Of a stretch of DNA of 64,000 nucleotides, positions 1 through 8,593 are shown piece after piece; position 1 is the stretch's first letter, and every line of letters starts with the position of its first letter. Under the pieces are notes generated by a model. It was not told where the DNA came from and searched no databases. It was given only the letters and a program-made list of their open reading frames with translations. A program made the translations under genes and the position numbers. The stretch is from assembly GCA_003149065.1 (NCBI GenBank), contig QGFZ01000001.1:248001-312000 (forward strand), read 5' to 3'. This stretch comes from Ruminococcaceae bacterium R-25 (lineage in GTDB: Bacteria; Bacillota; Clostridia; Saccharofermentanales; Saccharofermentanaceae).

Positions 1-33
1 AATATCCTTTATTTCAGCGCGTCTTACATTCAT
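1..33 (-). CDS. Start of a probable GNAT-type N-acetyltransferase (truncated by window edge)
   Basis: Only the first 11 codons are inside the window. They read MNVRRAEIKDI, which resembles the usual first strand of GNAT acetyltransferases (hydrophobic-Arg-x-Ala-x-x-x-Asp). An AGGTG ribosome binding site lies about 6 nt before the ATG. The preceding gene on the same strand stops 1 nt upstream, so the two are probably one operon. The existence of a gene start is well supported; the family is a guess from eleven residues. Confidence 0.5.
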   Translation of the reverse strand, partial: MNVRRAEIKDI

Positions 34-34
34 A

Positions 35-1186
35 TCAGCACCTCGGTCCGCCGCATTCGGGACAGAATTTTCCAGTGTTTCCTTTCTGGCCACAAGGGCA
101 GTCCCAGGGGCCTGTGGGTGCTGGTTCGGATGCAGGGGAAGGTGTTTGCTGTGACGTGTTCATGTTCATGAACGTACCCATTCCCATGATCTGGTTCACT
201 GTGCCTGGCATTCCGCCAGGAGTGACAGGTGCAAGAAAAGGATTGGCGGTTGATACTTCGATATGTGCGCCGGAAGCGGCAACGCATTCTTTAATCAGTT
301 TGGATAGCTGTTTATCGACTTCGGATCCACCCGTTTTGCAGGCAGCTTCGCCGATCGAACGCTTGATTCCCGTGGCTCCTGTAATAAGGGTATCGTCATA
401 GTAGATATTGATGTTTGAACTGAATGAGTAATCAAAAACCATCTCGCGTGGACGATTGGGATCTAACGCAGCATAATTCCAGACCGGAAGATTCTCTCTG
501 TCAGAGATCTCCTGGACCTTAGAGAAGATTTCTGATTCGACTTCTATGCTGTCTGTCTGTTCAGGAAGATCTCCCTGCTTGCGCTTTAAGGTAACTTTTA
601 CAAAGCCTTCTTTATCAGGGATTTTCTCTATCGTCTGCGTGTACCAGATATTGCTGTTATACATCATGCCCATCTCGAAACTGCTGGTTTCAATGGCAAC
701 TACCGGTCCATGTTCTTCTTTAAGCTCACGGCATTCTTTCAGAGTCGGGTAGGTCTCTTCTTCGGATATCTTTTTCTCATCTTTTATGCAGGAGAAAAAC
801 AACTTTGTGAATTCAGACTCAGCTTTCTTTCCGGTCTCTTCCGGAACTTCTCTGAAAGTAACCGTTGAAGAGCTTCCGTCGTCGAATCTTAATGTCAGAT
901 AACTTTGCGTTCCGCTTGATTCGCATTCAATCTTTTTTGGAAGGGCAGGTGTTTTGCCTATCCAATCCAAGATGCCGTATTTTTCGATCAAATCTTTGAA
1001 CTGATCGATAACATCCTGTGTTTGGGCATATTTTTTGTATGTCGTATGGATCGATTCTCTTGCTATTTGGATTACGGAAAGGTCGTCACCTTCAAACGGG
1101 ATCTCTGCTTCCATTACGTGATCGAAAGTATGATCGATGCTGAAATTGATAAAGACTTTTCTGTAGTTGATGCCTGTGATATTCAT
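35..1186 (-). CDS. Protein of unknown function with C-terminal zinc ribbon
   Basis: A soluble protein of about 383 residues with no signal peptide or membrane segment. The last 25 residues form a four-cysteine ribbon (CPCG near the start, CPECG at the end) after a Pro/Gly/Met-rich linker. The 16597-17529 protein has the same kind of C-terminal ribbon, W-x-C-x-CG-x-x-N-x-GKFC-x-x-CG. I do not recognise the N-terminal 300 residues. An upstream GTG at 1195 is possible, but it overlaps the AGGTGG ribosome binding site, which is correctly spaced from the ATG at 1186, so I use the ATG. The gene follows the acyltransferase by 10 nt and precedes the GNAT-like gene by 1 nt, indicating a minus-strand operon. 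Function unknown. Confidence 0.8.
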   Translation of the reverse strand: MNITGINYRKVFINFSIDHTFDHVMEAEIPFEGDDLSVIQIARESIHTTYKKYAQTQDVIDQFKDLIEKYGILDWIGKTPALPKKIECESSGTQSYLTLRFDDGSSSTVTFREVPEETGKKAESEFTKLFFSCIKDEKKISEEETYPTLKECRELKEEHGPVVAIETSSFEMGMMYNSNIWYTQTIEKIPDKEGFVKVTLKRKQGDLPEQTDSIEVESEIFSKVQEISDRENLPVWNYAALDPNRPREMVFDYSFSSNINIYYDDTLITGATGIKRSIGEAACKTGGSEVDKQLSKLIKECVAASGAHIEVSTANPFLAPVTPGGMPGTVNQIMGMGTFMNMNTSQQTPSPASEPAPTGPWDCPCGQKGNTGKFCPECGGPRC

Positions 1187-1196
1187 AAAACCCACC

Positions 1197-2258
1197 TCAC
1201 GGAACGATTATCCTTATTACCGGTATTTTTCTTAAAAGCCATGTGACAATAACAGTAACTGCATATATAAACAGCGGGAAGAGAAGACGGTATAAAAGAT
1301 TCTTATCATCGATTGTTATAAATAAGCCGGTGATGTTAATCACAAACCAATGGAGCAGGAAAACTTCAAAGGTGTATTTCCCAAGCAGTTCAATGAATTT
1401 CCTGAGCCAGTCGATCTTTTCGATCTTTGCTGCGATATCCCTGAGTAAAACGAAGACGCCAAGACTGTAGAGAACACTTGGGAAATTGGCATATCCTTTA
1501 AGCATTTCATTAACTTCGCCGGCCTTCATGGAGAGCAGGTATGTTCCAACCATATGTACCAGTAATCCGATAACGGCAAGAATGTAAATTGCTATTTTAG
1601 CGGAACGTACAGGTGGCTTTTTATAAATATAGTATCCGAGCAACACAAATATTATGTTGCTGAAACCTATGCCGCTCGTGTCGATAACTTCAGGATACAA
1701 ACCAAACAATTTGAGAATGAAAAACAGTGTAACATTGCATATAAAGATGAAAATGATGAGATATTTGAAAACTTTGAGCTTCTGATCTTTGTCTATTGAA
1801 GCGATAAAAGGCATCAACAGATAGAATGCAAATAAAGCACCAAAGAACCAGTAATAAGCGATTATGTTACTTGTCCATATCAGCGATATGATAATCCAAC
1901 TTGGTGTTATATCTTCCGGTTTTAATGTGCCCGTAGCAAAAAGGAATACAAAGGCAAGAAGTGACCAGACTATATAGGGGATAAGGGTTTTCTCTATGCG
2001 TTTTTTGAAAAAAGTCTTAGTAGAATACCTTTCTTTGTAATCAGCAAGAGTGATGCCTGTGATCATGAAGAATACCGGTACGGCAAAGTAGAAAATGCTC
2101 TCGATTATATTGGCAGAAAACCAGTAACTTTCAGTTGCTGAAAAATCCCAAAAACGGCCATTGGTATGAAGCGTGGCAACAGCAAAAGCCGAAATGACCT
2201 GGCAGAACGTAAGAGAGAAATCTTTCTTTGTCAAAGCAGGTTCCTGGTAGCCGGTCAT
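1197..2258 (-). CDS. Acyltransferase-3 family membrane protein
   Basis: Integral membrane protein of about 353 residues with around ten hydrophobic segments, matching the acyltransferase-3 (OafA/WecH-like) family. These proteins transfer acetyl or other acyl groups to surface polysaccharides or lipids. Family signs are the early helix with a histidine (ATLHTNGRFW), a second helix PVFFMITGITL, and the basic loop FFKKRIEKTLIPYIVWSL. The ATG at 2258 follows AGGAG by 6 nt. A TTG at 2306 is in frame but lies upstream of the promoter -10 box at 2289-2294, so it cannot be the start if that promoter is used. It is the first gene of a minus-strand operon. The acyl acceptor cannot be read from sequence. 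Confidence 0.85.
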   Translation of the reverse strand: MTGYQEPALTKKDFSLTFCQVISAFAVATLHTNGRFWDFSATESYWFSANIIESIFYFAVPVFFMITGITLADYKERYSTKTFFKKRIEKTLIPYIVWSLLAFVFLFATGTLKPEDITPSWIIISLIWTSNIIAYYWFFGALFAFYLLMPFIASIDKDQKLKVFKYLIIFIFICNVTLFFILKLFGLYPEVIDTSGIGFSNIIFVLLGYYIYKKPPVRSAKIAIYILAVIGLLVHMVGTYLLSMKAGEVNEMLKGYANFPSVLYSLGVFVLLRDIAAKIEKIDWLRKFIELLGKYTFEVFLLHWFVINITGLFITIDDKNLLYRLLFPLFIYAVTVIVTWLLRKIPVIRIIVP

Positions 2259-2288
2259 GAGAAGCTCCTGAAAATAAGATTCAAAGTA

Positions 2289-2317
2289 ATTATACGCTTT
2301 AAGCAAATTGAGAGCAA
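2289..2317 (-). promoter_or_regulatory. Promoter of the acyltransferase operon
   Basis: On the minus strand a TTGCTC -35 (2312-2317), a 17-nt spacer and a perfect TATAAT -10 (2289-2294) precede the acyltransferase start by about 30 nt. The -35 matches only the TTG half of the consensus. Confidence 0.6.
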
Positions 2318-2359
2318 AAGAATGACACGATACAATTTCGGTTCTAGGTCAGCCGGATG

Positions 2360-2430
2360 AAAAAAGATATATCCCGTACGAGTTAATTGCGTTAGCAATT
2401 CCTGTTCGAAGTACGGGATATATCTTTTTT
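2360..2430 (-). terminator. Long hairpin terminator with nested stem, downstream of tRNA-Leu
   Basis: Perfect 20-bp inverted repeat: 2360-2379 pairs with 2411-2430. It ends in A6/T6, so it can terminate in either direction. Its 31-nt loop holds a second perfect 6-bp stem (2385-2390 with 2395-2400). It lies 9 nt past the 3' end of the minus-strand tRNA-Leu and is most simply its terminator. No gene converges on it from the plus strand. Confidence 0.8.
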
Positions 2431-2438
2431 CTAAATCT

Positions 2439-2523
<85 letters not shown>

Positions 2524-2535
2524 ATTTCGCCGAAC

Positions 2536-2541
2536 ATTATA
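2536..2541 (-). promoter_or_regulatory. -10 box of the tRNA-Leu promoter
   Basis: TATAAT on the minus strand, 12 nt before the tRNA 5' end. I see no good -35 at the expected distance. Confidence 0.5.
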
Positions 2542-2566
2542 ACACTTCGGTTACTAAATATCATAA

Positions 2567-2595
2567 TTGTCTCGAAAAAGATAATCTGTGATAAG
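2567..2595 (+). promoter_or_regulatory. Promoter of the M15 peptidase gene
   Basis: TTGTCT (2567-2572), 17-nt spacer, GATAAG (2590-2595) preceded by TGT, giving an extended -10. The predicted transcript begins near 2602, at a G5/C5 hairpin (2602-2606 with 2614-2618). This supports a translation start downstream of the first in-frame GTG at 2588. Confidence 0.5.
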
Positions 2596-2647
2596 ATTGT
2601 CGGGGGAAAATCGCCCCCAAAGAATGGCAACTGACAGGAGTTTAACG

Positions 2648-3748
2648 GTGTCTGAGAGAAGAAAGCGCAGAGAAACCATCATTACGGCATTCCTTATTGC
2701 GGGAATGTGCATTGTGGTAGCAGGCACCATCATATTTGTTGCCAAGTTTAATAAGAATGGTGATGAGGCTGAGGAGACAGGCGTTACTTCAGGAATAACC
2801 CTTACCTTTGCAGAGGAATCGATCGATTCAACAACAACTACTACTACCGAATCTTCTACCGCCACAACAACGACAACCGCAACGACCGGCAGTGAAACAA
2901 CCAAACCCACAGACGGCTCAACATCTGAATCCACATCAGGAACAACAGAATCCGCAGCTGAAACCACTAAGGAAGCTGCGACACCCACGCCTTCGGAATC
3001 TTCGGCTGAGACATCTGAAACAACTGAAGAGACTGATCTTGAGGAATTAAGCTTTGCATTTTCGTCTGAGCCTGACACGCTTACGAGCATTAAGGATCTG
3101 AAAGCAGGAACGATCGTAAGCAAAGAAGAGATCGATATGAAAAACCTTTCGCAGTATTTCACTTCGGTTAAGATCGAAGAGGGCGACAGCATTTATCAGA
3201 GGATCAACGGAAAGTCATATCAGAAGAACAATGACATCAAGCTCAGCGACCTGAGGTATCTCAAGATGCTTCATGTGAATTTCAAAGGCGAATATCAGGT
3301 CGGCGAAATGATAGTAAATAAAAGCATTTCAGATGAAGTTTTAGGCATCTTCAAGTCGCTTTTCCAAGACGGATACCAGATCTATTCTATGTATCTGATC
3401 GATAATTTCTGGGAAAAGAATGCCGGTACTGCTGACTGGAATTCCATTGAAGCAAATAACACTTCATGTTTCTGCTACCGCGCTGCAACAGGCGGGAGCA
3501 AGCTCTCAAAGCACGCTCTGGGAAGGGCAATAGACATCAATCCACAGCAGAATCCTTATGTTACTTTTAAAGACGGCAAGGCCCAGTATTCACATAAGAA
3601 TGCGGCTGATTACGCAACCAACAGATCCTCTAAGAAAGCTCATGTTATTACTACCAGTGATAAAGCCTATAAAGCCTTTACCAAAAAGGGCTGGACATGG
3701 GGCGGAAGCTGGTCGAGCCCGAAAGATTATCAGCATTTTCAGAAATAA
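2648..3748 (+). CDS. Membrane-anchored M15 family peptidase (D-Ala-D-Ala carboxypeptidase / CwlK-like)
   Basis: An exported cell-wall hydrolase of about 366 residues. A basic N-terminus and one membrane helix (about residues 9-35) are followed by a Thr/Ser/Glu-rich spacer of about 100 residues that would cross the wall, then the catalytic domain. The M15 zinc site is complete: SKHALGRAIDIN gives H289 and D296, and the C-terminal WGGSW...DYQHF gives H363. The WGG-x-W...HF ending is typical of CwlK-like L-Ala-D-Glu or D-Ala-D-Ala peptidases, which cut peptidoglycan stem peptides. I use the GTG at 2648 because AGGAG lies 7 nt before it; an ATG at 2624 is the main alternative. Exact bond specificity is not readable. 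Confidence 0.85.
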   Translation: MSERRKRRETIITAFLIAGMCIVVAGTIIFVAKFNKNGDEAEETGVTSGITLTFAEESIDSTTTTTTESSTATTTTTATTGSETTKPTDGSTSESTSGTTESAAETTKEAATPTPSESSAETSETTEETDLEELSFAFSSEPDTLTSIKDLKAGTIVSKEEIDMKNLSQYFTSVKIEEGDSIYQRINGKSYQKNNDIKLSDLRYLKMLHVNFKGEYQVGEMIVNKSISDEVLGIFKSLFQDGYQIYSMYLIDNFWEKNAGTADWNSIEANNTSCFCYRAATGGSKLSKHALGRAIDINPQQNPYVTFKDGKAQYSHKNAADYATNRSSKKAHVITTSDKAYKAFTKKGWTWGGSWSSPKDYQHFQK

Positions 3749-3764
3749 GGCAAATGAAAGGCAT

Positions 3765-3793
3765 TTGACTATCTGATTTTCACTTGATAATAT
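3765..3793 (+). promoter_or_regulatory. Promoter giving a probably leaderless deoR-type mRNA
   Basis: TTGACT (3765-3770), exactly 17 nt, TAATAT (3788-3793). Only 6 nt separate the -10 from the ATG at 3800, so transcription should begin at or within a base of the start codon. No Shine-Dalgarno sequence is present. Confidence 0.65.
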
Positions 3794-3799
3794 CTTTGC

Positions 3800-4576
3800 A
3801 TGAATAATCCTGACAGAAGAAAACAGATTTTGGACATTCTTGAAGCAGAGGGCGAGATCAATACGACCGTTCTCTCAACAAGACTCGGCGTTACCGGAGC
3901 GACAATAAGGACTGATATCAGAGCCCTTGAGAGAGAAGGCGCGATCGTCAGATTTCACGGCGGAATCAAGCTCCCACACAAGATGTCTTCTTACAGCGGC
4001 GAGAACTACATGGTAAGGGCCGTTACCCACGTTGATCTGAAAAATGCTATCGGTCAGAAGGCTGCGAGCCTTGTTGCAAATGGAAATACCATTTTTATGG
4101 ATGCGAGCTCAACGACCTTTCATATGATTCCTTACCTCAAGAAGGCAAAGGACGTTACCGTCATTACAAACGGAATCCATACGGCCATGGAGCTTCAGAG
4201 AAATTCCAACTTCAAGTCGATCATTATCCTGGGCGGCATGTTAAGGCCCCATTCAGGTGCGATCGAAGGTCTTTCGTCCAAAGAAATGATAGGCAGACTT
4301 TCAGCTGAGTTTTATTTCGTTTCCGGAAACGGCTTTTCTGCTGATGCCGGACTTTCAGGTGATAATTTTTTCGAACTCGAGCTTAAGAGGTTATGCGCTG
4401 ACAGGGCGAAAAAGATAGTCGCGCTGATCGATTCAACCAAGCTCGGTGCCGATTCGGCTTCTTCATTCATACCTGCTGACAGGATCGATTACCTCGTTAC
4501 CGACTCCGGAGCTTCGCCTGAGAGCGTCGCTTTGTGCCGTGCAAAGGGAATTGAAGTCCTCATAGCTGAAGTCTGA
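3800..4576 (+). CDS. DeoR family transcriptional regulator
   Basis: Cytoplasmic repressor of 258 residues, the usual length for the family. Residues 1-56 are the DeoR winged helix (RRKQILDILEAEGEI, then TGATIRTDIRALEREG). The rest is the DeoR effector domain, related to ribose-5-phosphate isomerase, with the sugar-phosphate loop MDASSTTFHMIP and SGNGFSADAGLS. Such proteins usually sense phosphorylated sugars and repress sugar or nucleoside genes. It is monocistronic between the M15 peptidase and the 4674 operon, which is a possible target. It has no ribosome binding site and appears to be expressed from a leaderless mRNA. Confidence 0.9.
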   Translation: MNNPDRRKQILDILEAEGEINTTVLSTRLGVTGATIRTDIRALEREGAIVRFHGGIKLPHKMSSYSGENYMVRAVTHVDLKNAIGQKAASLVANGNTIFMDASSTTFHMIPYLKKAKDVTVITNGIHTAMELQRNSNFKSIIILGGMLRPHSGAIEGLSSKEMIGRLSAEFYFVSGNGFSADAGLSGDNFFELELKRLCADRAKKIVALIDSTKLGADSASSFIPADRIDYLVTDSGASPESVALCRAKGIEVLIAEV

Positions 4577-4627
4577 TTGCCTAAAACGCGCCTAAATTAG
4601 AAATTTCTCTTTACTTTATTTTTAATG

Positions 4628-4664
4628 TATAATACTCGGATGAGAATAATTTTACTTTTCCGAG
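4628..4664 (+). promoter_or_regulatory. Promoter -10 and leader hairpin of the 4674-10309 operon
   Basis: TATAAT at 4628-4633; no convincing -35. The short leader contains CTCGGA (4635-4640) and TCCGAG (4659-4664), which could pair. The right arm overlaps the GAGG ribosome binding site 8 nt before the ATG, so pairing could mask translation. The hairpin's role is inference. Confidence 0.5.
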
Positions 4665-4673
4665 GTTAAGTAG

Positions 4674-6929
4674 ATGCAGATAAATCCGATTATTTTGCCA
4701 AGCTGGCTTTCGAGCAAGTGCGTTTTCCAGCAGGGAGTTGAGCATAAGATTGAGGGAATCGCGGCTCCTTCTGCAACTGTTACACTGGAGATCGTAAAAG
4801 ACCCTACCGACGGCAGAAAGGTCAGTAAGCTCGACACAGACTACGGTGTCATCTTAAGCCGTGAAGCTACGACAAATGCAAAGGGCAGATTCAGCTTTAC
4901 GATCCCGCCTTACAAGGCTTCTTCAGACGCCTATACATTCACTTTCAAGTGCTTGACTGATTCGGCAACCCTTACGGACATGCGATGCGGCGATGTCTGG
5001 GTTTTCTTAGGTTCCGATTTCCTTTCGATCCCTATGAAGGAAGCTAATGCCACAAAGGCTCCTTTGAAGAGAAAGGTCATGAATTACCTGAGATTCTTCA
5101 AGCCTGAGAGATCCGGCCTTGAAGAGGGCGAAGAGATCTATAAATACGAGGACAAGACTCACTTCAAAAAGGCTGAGTGGATCAAGGTTACTGATACAGC
5201 CAAGCTTGCTGATGTTTCTTCTTCAGCATTTGCTTTTGCTTACCGTTTGAGTGACCAGATATCTTACCCTGTAGGAATCGTTGATCTCTCATATAACGAT
5301 TCGACGATCCTTAACTGGATCGCGCCCTTCGCTTTCGACAGAGTCGAAGCGCTCAAGGATGTCGTTAAGTCGATTGGCCTTTATCTTGATGAGGATGCTT
5401 ACAAAAACCTCTTGAGGATCGATGAAAAAAAGAAGAAGGCAGCCGATCTCAAGGAAGAATACAAGGAAACGATCGAATCAGGCGATATCGATATTTCAAT
5501 GCAGGATGAGATCAAGAGATTGGAAGGCCAGGATCCTGATGACATCAAGCCCCTTGATATCGACTTCCCGACAACAGATGACAGTTCGCTCAATACTGCA
5601 AAGGGTCACAAGGAGAACATCTCATTCTCTTCCGCAAGCCAGCTTGATTTCGGCATGATCCCTGAAAAGAAGGACGACGACAAGCTCAGCAGGGCAGACG
5701 AGAGGAAGTTCATCCGTCTCAAGTACAGAATGTCGATCCTCTACAGGACAAAGCTCGTTCCCTTAAGGAACCTTGCAGTAAGAGGTTTCTGCTTCTCACC
5801 TGATAAGGGTGAGCTCGTGTTCGAGAGATACGATCTCTTCCTCATGGGACTTCTTACGACTCTGGCTGATGTTTTCGAACCGAAGGAAGTATTCGACGAT
5901 ACAGTAATGCCGTCGATCCTTTTCGTAACCATGCATCCTAACGATGTCGATTTCGAAAATCCTTACAGCGTTCTCGAATTCAATGAGAATTTCACGGCAT
6001 TTACCAAGATGCTCAGCATGCCTTCTGGTATCGTAAGCATGCACGATATGCTGCTTCCTGATAAGACCATCAGCTTCATCTTGGGCATGCGTCTTGCTAC
6101 GATCGCTCTGGGAACGCACTTCTCACCTAAGATGAGCAAGTCTTCACCTGAGCCTAACGATATCGAGATCGCAGGCAACAAGAGGATCATCAAGTTCAGC
6201 AATCTTAATTCCGGCCTTAACAGCCAGGATGCTTCAGGCGAGATCACGGGATTTGCAGTCGCAGGCGCAGACAGGATCTTCTATCCCGCGCACGCAAAGA
6301 GCCTTTACGGTATGTGCGTAATGGTATGGAGAGATGATATTGAAGATCCGCAGTCTATCACTTACGGATTTACTCCTTTCCCGCACGATGCAACGCTTAA
6401 GAACGGTGAGGATCTCCCGATACTTCCTTTCAGATTCGACAGGGATCCGGCATATTTCGCGCCCGACTTAAGCTTCACTCATTGCGACAAGTTAGAGTTC
6501 GTAGGTAAGAGAACCCCTGAATCGGATTTCGAAAATCTTGAGATCTACAGAACATTCAAGGGCAAGGGAATCATTTCCCAGGACAATATCCACAAGCTTA
6601 CCGGCAGCGCATCTTTGAGGATCCGTTATGAGACTGACAAGTCGCTTTACGGCTTCGAACCCTGCCTTGAATATGCTTCGCTCTTCTCACCGATCGAGAT
6701 CTACGGCAGATCAAAGATCCAGCTTTCGATCTTCAATCCTGACCAGAAGAAGAAAAAGCTTATCGTAGAAGACTTCGGCGAGGCCGAGATCCGTCAGCAG
6801 CTTACCTGGCAGACGATCACACTGGATTATTCCGAAGACGGACCCATCAGACTTAACAGCCTGAGAATATATATTGAGGACAAAGACCGTAACGGCGAGA
6901 TCTATATCGACGCTATCAACTTTATCTAA
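4674..6929 (+). CDS. Sialate O-acetylesterase-like protein lacking catalytic residues
   Basis: A 751-residue protein without signal peptide. Residues 1-110 follow the N-terminal beta domain of sialate O-acetylesterases, ending in the family phrase GDVW. The nucleophile motif that normally follows (GQSNM) reads GSDFL at 113-117, so the serine is gone. Later landmarks also survive in form but not chemistry: GIVDLSYNDSTILNWI (about 200) for the 'GLINSSWGGTPIEAWI' block, VRGFCFSPDKGEL (about 370) for the 'WYQGESN' block, and SFILGMRLATIAL (about 465), where the catalytic 'IHP' is missing. A charged insert sits around 250-350, and a beta-sandwich, possibly carbohydrate-binding, lies at 600-751. 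It is first in an operon with an AraC regulator and folate genes. Probably a non-catalytic binding protein; function unknown. Confidence 0.65.
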   Translation: MQINPIILPSWLSSKCVFQQGVEHKIEGIAAPSATVTLEIVKDPTDGRKVSKLDTDYGVILSREATTNAKGRFSFTIPPYKASSDAYTFTFKCLTDSATLTDMRCGDVWVFLGSDFLSIPMKEANATKAPLKRKVMNYLRFFKPERSGLEEGEEIYKYEDKTHFKKAEWIKVTDTAKLADVSSSAFAFAYRLSDQISYPVGIVDLSYNDSTILNWIAPFAFDRVEALKDVVKSIGLYLDEDAYKNLLRIDEKKKKAADLKEEYKETIESGDIDISMQDEIKRLEGQDPDDIKPLDIDFPTTDDSSLNTAKGHKENISFSSASQLDFGMIPEKKDDDKLSRADERKFIRLKYRMSILYRTKLVPLRNLAVRGFCFSPDKGELVFERYDLFLMGLLTTLADVFEPKEVFDDTVMPSILFVTMHPNDVDFENPYSVLEFNENFTAFTKMLSMPSGIVSMHDMLLPDKTISFILGMRLATIALGTHFSPKMSKSSPEPNDIEIAGNKRIIKFSNLNSGLNSQDASGEITGFAVAGADRIFYPAHAKSLYGMCVMVWRDDIEDPQSITYGFTPFPHDATLKNGEDLPILPFRFDRDPAYFAPDLSFTHCDKLEFVGKRTPESDFENLEIYRTFKGKGIISQDNIHKLTGSASLRIRYETDKSLYGFEPCLEYASLFSPIEIYGRSKIQLSIFNPDQKKKKLIVEDFGEAEIRQQLTWQTITLDYSEDGPIRLNSLRIYIEDKDRNGEIYIDAINFI

Positions 6930-6944
6930 AGAGAGGAGCACAAC

Positions 6945-7940
6945 ATGGCAAACAAGCTTTTATCTGCTATTGAAGACGACGTTTTCTTATCAGAAGGATC
7001 GGTACCGATAGTTATCGAAGGCCTTGAACATTCCTACGACAAGGAAGACTTTTTGCCTGACGAGAGTATGCATAACTCTCACGAGCTCCTTTGTCTCCGC
7101 GAAGGCAAGATCGATGCCGTTATCGGCGGCGAGACGATCACGCTCACGAAGGGTTCTGTGGTTGTTATAAGACCTCTTGTAAGACACAAGCTCATGATCA
7201 AGAGCGAAAAGGCCGATATGCTCAATCTCTATTTCGGTTTTGTTCACGATACGTCAGATTTGAAGCTCACTAAGGAATCAGGAAACTCTGCTAAAGGCAA
7301 AGAAACAAAGAACAACAGTGCAGGCCCCAGCGTTTCTATTCCGGGTTCTCTTGCAAAGATTACTCTTGAGAGCTTCCTTAAGTTCGCAGATTTAGGTATC
7401 ACAGAAGATAACGAGATGGTCAGACTTCCTTTCTTTGTCATCAAAGGAAGCGAAAAGAAAGAGATTAACGAGCTTGCAGAGCGCATCGTTGCAGAGAATA
7501 AGGAAAACCGCTATGCAAAAGACCTCATGGTCCATACCCTTACGGTAGAACTCATGATCGTCCTTTCGAGAGCATTAAGAAGCGAATGGGAAGAGAGCTT
7601 GAGCGTTAAGAACGGCAAGGCAAAAGAACTTGTTGCTATCGCCAAGCAGTATATGGATGAGAATTTCGATCAGGGAATCACGGTTTCAGAAGCTGCATCT
7701 TACGTATTCTTGAGCCAGGGTTATTTCACCAGGGCATTCAGGGATGAACTCGGCATCAGCCCTATGAACTATCTCATGAAAAAGAGGATCGAAAAGGCTT
7801 GCAAGCTCCTGCAGAACAATGAGATCAAGGTATCTGCGATCTCTTTGCAGTCGGGCTTCTCATCACCGCAGAGATTTAATGTCGCTTTCAGAAAGCAGAT
7901 GGGTATGACTCCTATGGATTACAGGAAAAAGTACCTTTGA
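6945..7940 (+). CDS. AraC family transcriptional regulator
   Basis: A 331-residue cytoplasmic regulator. Residues 1-110 look like a cupin-type sensor (HSHELLCLREGKI..., TLTKGSVVVIRPLVRH). Residues about 225-331 are the double helix-turn-helix of AraC/XylS: ITVSEAASYVFLSQGYFTRAF, then VSAISLQSGFSSPQRFNVAF, ending in GMTPMDYRKKYL. A linker of about 100 residues joins them. It begins 15 nt after the degenerate esterase-like gene with AGAGGAG before the ATG, and ends 18 nt before folE. Family members with this layout usually sense sugars; a link to the esterase-like protein is likely from position, a link to folate is not. Confidence 0.9.
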   Translation: MANKLLSAIEDDVFLSEGSVPIVIEGLEHSYDKEDFLPDESMHNSHELLCLREGKIDAVIGGETITLTKGSVVVIRPLVRHKLMIKSEKADMLNLYFGFVHDTSDLKLTKESGNSAKGKETKNNSAGPSVSIPGSLAKITLESFLKFADLGITEDNEMVRLPFFVIKGSEKKEINELAERIVAENKENRYAKDLMVHTLTVELMIVLSRALRSEWEESLSVKNGKAKELVAIAKQYMDENFDQGITVSEAASYVFLSQGYFTRAFRDELGISPMNYLMKKRIEKACKLLQNNEIKVSAISLQSGFSSPQRFNVAFRKQMGMTPMDYRKKYL

Positions 7941-7958
7941 GGAAAAGAGGAAAGATAA

Positions 7959-8582
7959 ATGTACGATTACGCTAATGACAATTCAATTCCTGAGGAAAGC
8001 CGCAAGAACATGGATCTCCCCAAGATCGAGAATGCCGTAAGGGAAATTCTTGAAGCGATCGGCGAAGATCCCAACAGGGAAGGCATTCAGGAGACTCCTC
8101 AAAGAGTTGCGAGAATGTATGCGGAAGTTTTCGCAGGCCTTCACAGGGACATCAATAAAGATATCAAGGTCTTCCACGGCGAAGGCAACGACGAGATGAT
8201 CCTTATTGGCGATATCCCGTTCTATTCAATGTGCGAGCATCACCTTCTTCCGTTTCACGGAAAAGCTCATGTGGTCTATATCCCCAGAGACGGCAAGATC
8301 TTCGGCCTTTCAAAGGTTGCGAGGATCGTTGATACATTATCAAGAAAACCCCAGCTCCAGGAAAAGCTCACATCTGAGATCGCAGATGCTATCGAGCAGG
8401 CAGTTGACGCGAGATCAGTCTGCGTTGTATTGGAAGCTGAGCACCTCTGTATGACCATGAGAGGCATAAGAAAGCCGGGTTCAAAGACAGTCACTTCAGC
8501 TATGAGAGGCGGCTGCAGGACCGACTTGAGAACAAGAAACGAAGCCTTAGCGCTCATCAACAGACAACGTTCGGGAATCTAA
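7959..8582 (+). CDS. folE: GTP cyclohydrolase I
   Basis: Converts GTP to 7,8-dihydroneopterin triphosphate, the first step of folate synthesis. The 207-residue length fits the single-domain family. Visible motifs are the zinc/active-site block [37 protein letters not shown], and the C-terminal [17 protein letters not shown], which holds the second zinc cysteine. AGAGG precedes the ATG. It is followed 11 nt later by folP and then folB-folK, so one operon encodes much of the pterin branch. Confidence 0.97.
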   Translation: MYDYANDNSIPEESRKNMDLPKIENAVREILEAIGEDPNREGIQETPQRVARMYAEVFAGLHRDINKDIKVFHGEGNDEMILIGDIPFYSMCEHHLLPFHGKAHVVYIPRDGKIFGLSKVARIVDTLSRKPQLQEKLTSEIADAIEQAVDARSVCVVLEAEHLCMTMRGIRKPGSKTVTSAMRGGCRTDLRTRNEALALINRQRSGI

Positions 8583-8593
8583 GAGAGACAACA

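Noticed and set aside
2554-3192. 212-codon minus-strand frame rich in Ser and Val
   Set aside because: It is the reverse of the Thr/Ser-rich spacer of the M15 peptidase; no ribosome binding site or family signal.
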